Source of the DNA: an uncultured bacterium
GTDB lineage: Bacteria; Hydrogenedentota; Hydrogenedentia; Hydrogenedentales; CAITNO01
Assembly (NCBI GenBank): GCA_937923585.1
Contig: CALDSM010000644.1
Location: 1-8,355, forward strand
Direction of reading: 5' to 3'
Length of the DNA: 8,355 nucleotides
The position numbers and the translations under genes were made by a program. Positions 5,811 through 8,355 of this stretch are shown here, one piece after another; position 1 is the first letter of the stretch; each line of letters begins with the position of its first letter. The notes beneath the pieces were generated by a model, which saw only the letters and a program-made list of their open reading frames with translations, did no database searches and was not told the origin of the DNA.

Positions 5811-7649
5811 ATGGACTCGCTCGACAATATCCTTAAACAATACTGGGGCTACGACCGTTTCCTGCCGCTCCAGCGCGAGGCCATGCAATGCGCGCTGGAA
5901 CGGCGCGACTCGCTGGTCGTGCTGCCCACCGGCGGCGGCAAGTCGCTCTGTTTTCAGGCGCCCGCGCTGGCCGTGGACGGCATGGCCGTCGTCATTTCGC
6001 CGCTGCTCTCGCTCATGAAGGACCAGGTGGACGCACTCCGTGCAAACGGTGTCGCCGCGGCCAAGATTGACAGCACCATGAAGTCCGCGGACCGCTTCGC
6101 CGTCCACAAGGCGATTCAGGAACGCAGCCTGAGGCTGCTCTACGTGTCGCCGGAACGCATGGCCCAGCCCCCGTTTGTGGAATACCTGAAGAATGCCGGG
6201 GTCTCCTTCCTGGTGGTTGACGAGGCGCACTGCATCAGCCATTGGGGGCACGATTTCCGCCCCGAGTACCGGTCGCTGAAGCAGCTTCGCGAAGCCTTTC
6301 CCGGCACCTCCGTGCACGCCTTCACCGCCACGGCCACGGAGCACGTGCGCGCCGATATCATCCAGGAACTGGGCCTGCGCGGCCCCGCCGTGCTGGTGGG
6401 CTCCTTCGACCGGCCCAACCTGCGCTATCGCGTGCAGAAACGGACCGAACTGTTCCGGCAGGTGCGCGAATTAATAGACGCGCACGCGGGCGAGTCCGGA
6501 ATCATCTACTGCATCCGCCGCGACGACGTGGACGATCTCTGCGCGAAACTGGTGAAGGCCGGCTGCAGGGCGCTGCCCTATCATGCGGGCATGGACGAGG
6601 CGTCGCGGAAACAGAACCAAGAGGCGTTCATTAACGACGCGGCGGACATCATTGTGGCCACGGTCGCCTTCGGCATGGGCATTGACAAGTCCAACGTGCG
6701 CTATGTGATCCACGCCGCCATGCCCAAGTCCATCGAACATTACCAGCAGGAAACCGGCCGTGCCGGCCGCGACGGGTTGGAGGCGGACTGCACGCTGCTG
6801 TACTCGTACGCCGATTTCCAGTTGTGGCGCAGCATCATCGAGAAGAGCGAATCCGAGGGCGCCGATACGGCCCTGCAGAAGCTTCAGGACATGGCCCGCC
6901 ACTGCGATGAACTTGGCTGCCGCCACAGGTCGCTGGTCGGGTATTTCGGCGAACCCTTTCCGGACAAGCCCTGCGGGGCCTGTGACGTGTGTCTCGGTGA
7001 AATAGAAACCCGGACCGACGCGCGGCAAATTGGCCAGTGCATCCTGTCCGCAGTGCTGGATCTCGAACACATGGCCGGACCCAGCTACACGACGCTCATC
7101 CTCACCGGCAGCCGCGAGGAGCGCATCATCGGCAAGAGGCACCATCTTCTGCCGTCTCACGGCTTGCTGGGCATCCATGACGCGCGCGCCGTGCGCGATT
7201 GGGTCGAACAACTCGTCCAGCAGGGCTTTCTCGACAAGACCGGCGAGTACAGCATTCTCAGCCCGACAGCCCGGGGGTTGGCGCTGAACCGGGGCGACGA
7301 AACCCCGCTGCTGACCGACAGACAACCCGCCCGCGGGCGCCGGGTGAAAGTGCCCCCGTCAAAGCGCCGGACCGCCGCCGAAAAGCCGCAGCCTGAAGAA
7401 GCGGGATTCTTTGATCCCTCCCTGTTCCAGGTGCTGCGCCAGATTCGCCGTGAAACAGCCGCCGACTTGGGCGTTGCCCCCTATGTCGTCTTTTCCGACG
7501 CAACGCTCCGTGACATGGCCCGCCGCAAACCGCTGGACCGCGCCGCCTTTCTGGAGGTGTCGGGCGTCGGCCAGAAGAAGGCCTACGCCTTCGGTGACGA
7601 GTTTATCGAGGCCATACAGCGCTACTGCGAGGAGTCTGACTCCCAATGA
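5811..7649 (+). CDS. recQ: ATP-dependent DNA helicase RecQ
   Basis: 612 residues, the usual length for bacterial RecQ. It unwinds DNA 3' to 5' in recombinational repair and replication-fork processing. The helicase core carries 'LPTGGGKS' (Walker A, residues 38-45), 'DEAH' (137-140), the RecQ aromatic-rich loop 'SHWGHDFRPEY' (143-153), 'FTATAT' (171-176), and motif VI 'QETGRAGRDG' (313-322) with the arginine finger. The zinc site has all four Cys: C370, C388, C391, C394. A winged-helix RQC domain follows (about 405-495), then a basic Pro-rich linker (about 503-530) and an HRDC domain (about 531-606, with 'VSGVGQKKAYAFG'). ATG 5811 is preferred to an in-frame TTG at 5802, as neither has a ribosome site and the ATG fits the promoter-like TGCTAAACT upstream. 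It is divergent from the secreted-protein unit. No key residue is missing. Confidence 0.97.
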   Translation: MDSLDNILKQYWGYDRFLPLQREAMQCALERRDSLVVLPTGGGKSLCFQAPALAVDGMAVVISPLLSLMKDQVDALRANGVAAAKIDSTMKSADRFAVHKAIQERSLRLLYVSPERMAQPPFVEYLKNAGVSFLVVDEAHCISHWGHDFRPEYRSLKQLREAFPGTSVHAFTATATEHVRADIIQELGLRGPAVLVGSFDRPNLRYRVQKRTELFRQVRELIDAHAGESGIIYCIRRDDVDDLCAKLVKAGCRALPYHAGMDEASRKQNQEAFINDAADIIVATVAFGMGIDKSNVRYVIHAAMPKSIEHYQQETGRAGRDGLEADCTLLYSYADFQLWRSIIEKSESEGADTALQKLQDMARHCDELGCRHRSLVGYFGEPFPDKPCGACDVCLGEIETRTDARQIGQCILSAVLDLEHMAGPSYTTLILTGSREERIIGKRHHLLPSHGLLGIHDARAVRDWVEQLVQQGFLDKTGEYSILSPTARGLALNRGDETPLLTDRQPARGRRVKVPPSKRRTAAEKPQPEEAGFFDPSLFQVLRQIRRETAADLGVAPYVVFSDATLRDMARRKPLDRAAFLEVSGVGQKKAYAFGDEFIEAIQRYCEESDSQ

Positions 7650-7669
7650 CAGACTTACCCCCTTCCATG

Positions 7670-7705
7670 GGTCCCATTCGTCTCATTTGTCCCACAGGTC
7701 CCATT
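7670..7705. repeat. Four-copy 9-bp tandem repeat (GGTCCCATT family)
   Basis: In the gap between recQ and the next gene stand four consecutive 9-mers: GGTCCCATT (7670-7678), CGTCTCATT (7679-7687), TGTCCCACA (7688-7696), GGTCCCATT (7697-7705). The first and last are identical and the middle two keep the GTCYCA core. The reverse strand reads as repeated ATGGGAC units. The rest of the gap (7650-7721) shows no gene and no U-tailed terminator. Confidence 0.75.
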
Positions 7706-7721
7706 CCGGAAACCCCCACCC

Positions 7722-8355
7722 ATGAGTGAACTCATCTACACCTTCGCTTCCCTGGCTGCCCGCACCGCCCAAGGCAGGACCTGTCTCGACGGCATGCATG
7801 CGCTGGCCGAAATCATGCATCCGCGCGGCGTGCCCGTCACGTGGATTGTCAGTCCCGAATCCGCCGCCATCGCCGCCGAAACGCTGACTGCATGGCACGA
7901 CACCCACGGCGACGAGGTCGCCGTGGAACTGCCCGTGCTCGAAGGGACCTATTCTGAAAAGGAGCAGTTTCTCAAGGGGCGTCGTGCCAAGGTGCGGCAG
8001 GCGCTGCCCTGGGCCGAAGCCACCATCGCGGGCAACGTACACTGCGACCCCGACATCGTGAAACTGCTCGATGCCGCGGGATTTGAAGGCGTGTGGGGCT
8101 TCTGCTGGGAGCAGATCGAGGTGGACGACATTACCGACCGGGGCTGTCCCTGGGGCTTCTTCTACATGGACCCTGCGGACCGCCTCAAGCCCGCCGCGCA
8201 ACGCAGCGTCGTGGCTGTGCCGTGGCTCTCGCACGACCTGCTCAAGACCTACCACTGCGGCAACGCCCCGGTCTACACCAACGATCCCAACGACGTGGCC
8301 CGCGCGTCCATCTGTGCTTGGGAGGACACCGCCTACTGGGACGCCTTCGCGGACA
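7722..8355 (+). CDS. Putative glycoside hydrolase/deacetylase-superfamily protein, 3'-truncated by the window edge
   Basis: The frame from ATG 7722 stays open to the window end, giving 211 residues. Upstream there is only a weak GGAAA about 9 bases before the ATG; the frame begins cleanly with no better start. No signal peptide is seen, so it is probably cytoplasmic. The pattern resembles polysaccharide-deacetylase-type barrels: 'RGVPVTWIVS' (residues 35-44), 'HGDEVAVELP' (62-71), 'AGNVHCDPDIVKLLDAAGFEGVWG' region (103-126), then 'DRGCPWGFFY' (139-148) and 'VAVPWLSHDLL' (164-174). The first strand reads 'YTFASL' where NodB enzymes have 'TFDDG', so the usual metal-binding Asp pair is not visible there. 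It lies 72 bases after recQ on the same strand and may be co-transcribed. The coding call is firm; the superfamily is a moderate guess and the activity is unknown. Confidence 0.8.
   Translation, partial: MSELIYTFASLAARTAQGRTCLDGMHALAEIMHPRGVPVTWIVSPESAAIAAETLTAWHDTHGDEVAVELPVLEGTYSEKEQFLKGRRAKVRQALPWAEATIAGNVHCDPDIVKLLDAAGFEGVWGFCWEQIEVDDITDRGCPWGFFYMDPADRLKPAAQRSVVAVPWLSHDLLKTYHCGNAPVYTNDPNDVARASICAWEDTAYWDAFAD

Noticed and set aside
5634..6344. N-terminal extension of the propeller gene to an upstream start at 6344
   Set aside because: The extension would overlap recQ in antisense by over 500 bases, and it would bury the AAGGAGG site and signal peptide that mark the start at 5633.
6471..7325. 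Minus-strand open frame of 284 codons inside recQ
   Set aside because: It lies wholly antisense to the RQC and helicase-core coding region of an unmistakable recQ and has no features of its own.
7670..7705. CRISPR-like array
   Set aside because: The units are 9 bp and directly abut, with no spacers and no cas genes.
7683..8255. Minus-strand open frame of 190 codons at the right end
   Set aside because: The plus-strand frame from 7722 spans the same DNA, stays open to the window end and has superfamily-like motifs; the minus frame has none and begins and ends without context.

Overview
The window comes from a GC-rich bacterial genome with tightly packed genes. It holds three complete protein genes and two genes cut by the window edges. 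Large secreted beta-sandwich and beta-propeller proteins, an Asp/Glu-Gly-rich linker before a Cys-x-x-Cys / hydrophobic helix / Arg-Lys tail, and a short intergenic tandem repeat built on GGTCCCATT are features I associate with environmental lineages of the PVC/FCB type, for example Hydrogenedentota or Lentisphaerota. That placement is an inference from style. No rRNA or other phylogenetic marker is present.

Layout from left to right. (1) Positions 1-687, plus strand: the C-terminal part of a choloylglycine-hydrolase / penicillin-V-acylase family enzyme. It converges on the next unit across 58 bases (688-745) that contain a small hairpin. (2) A minus-strand two-gene unit read from 5633 down to 746. 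The first gene (5633-2484) encodes a 1049-residue secreted protein with an N-terminal propeller of LVIVD-like repeats, six Ig/TIG-like repeats and a C-terminal CARDB-like domain. Ten bases later the second gene (2473-746) encodes a 575-residue secreted protein with a Cys/His/Asp region resembling transglutaminase-like folds, an 'SYDPND...' beta-sandwich domain, a fibronectin-like domain, an acidic Gly-rich linker and a C-terminal sorting-type tail. (3) A 177-base divergent intergenic region (5634-5810) with promoter-like and palindromic elements. (4) Positions 5811-7646 (stop to 7649), plus strand: a complete, canonical RecQ DNA helicase. (5) Seventy-two bases (7650-7721) holding a four-copy 9-bp tandem repeat. 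(6) Positions 7722-8355, plus strand: the start of a gene that runs off the right edge and probably encodes a protein of the glycoside hydrolase/deacetylase superfamily.

How the genes may work together. The two minus-strand genes are probably translated from one mRNA, and both products are predicted to leave the cytoplasm. Only the second has a C-terminal anchoring-type tail, so the pair may form a surface complex with one anchored and one released partner (inference). RecQ is a housekeeping repair helicase with no evident functional tie to them. No RNA gene, mobile element or CRISPR array was found.
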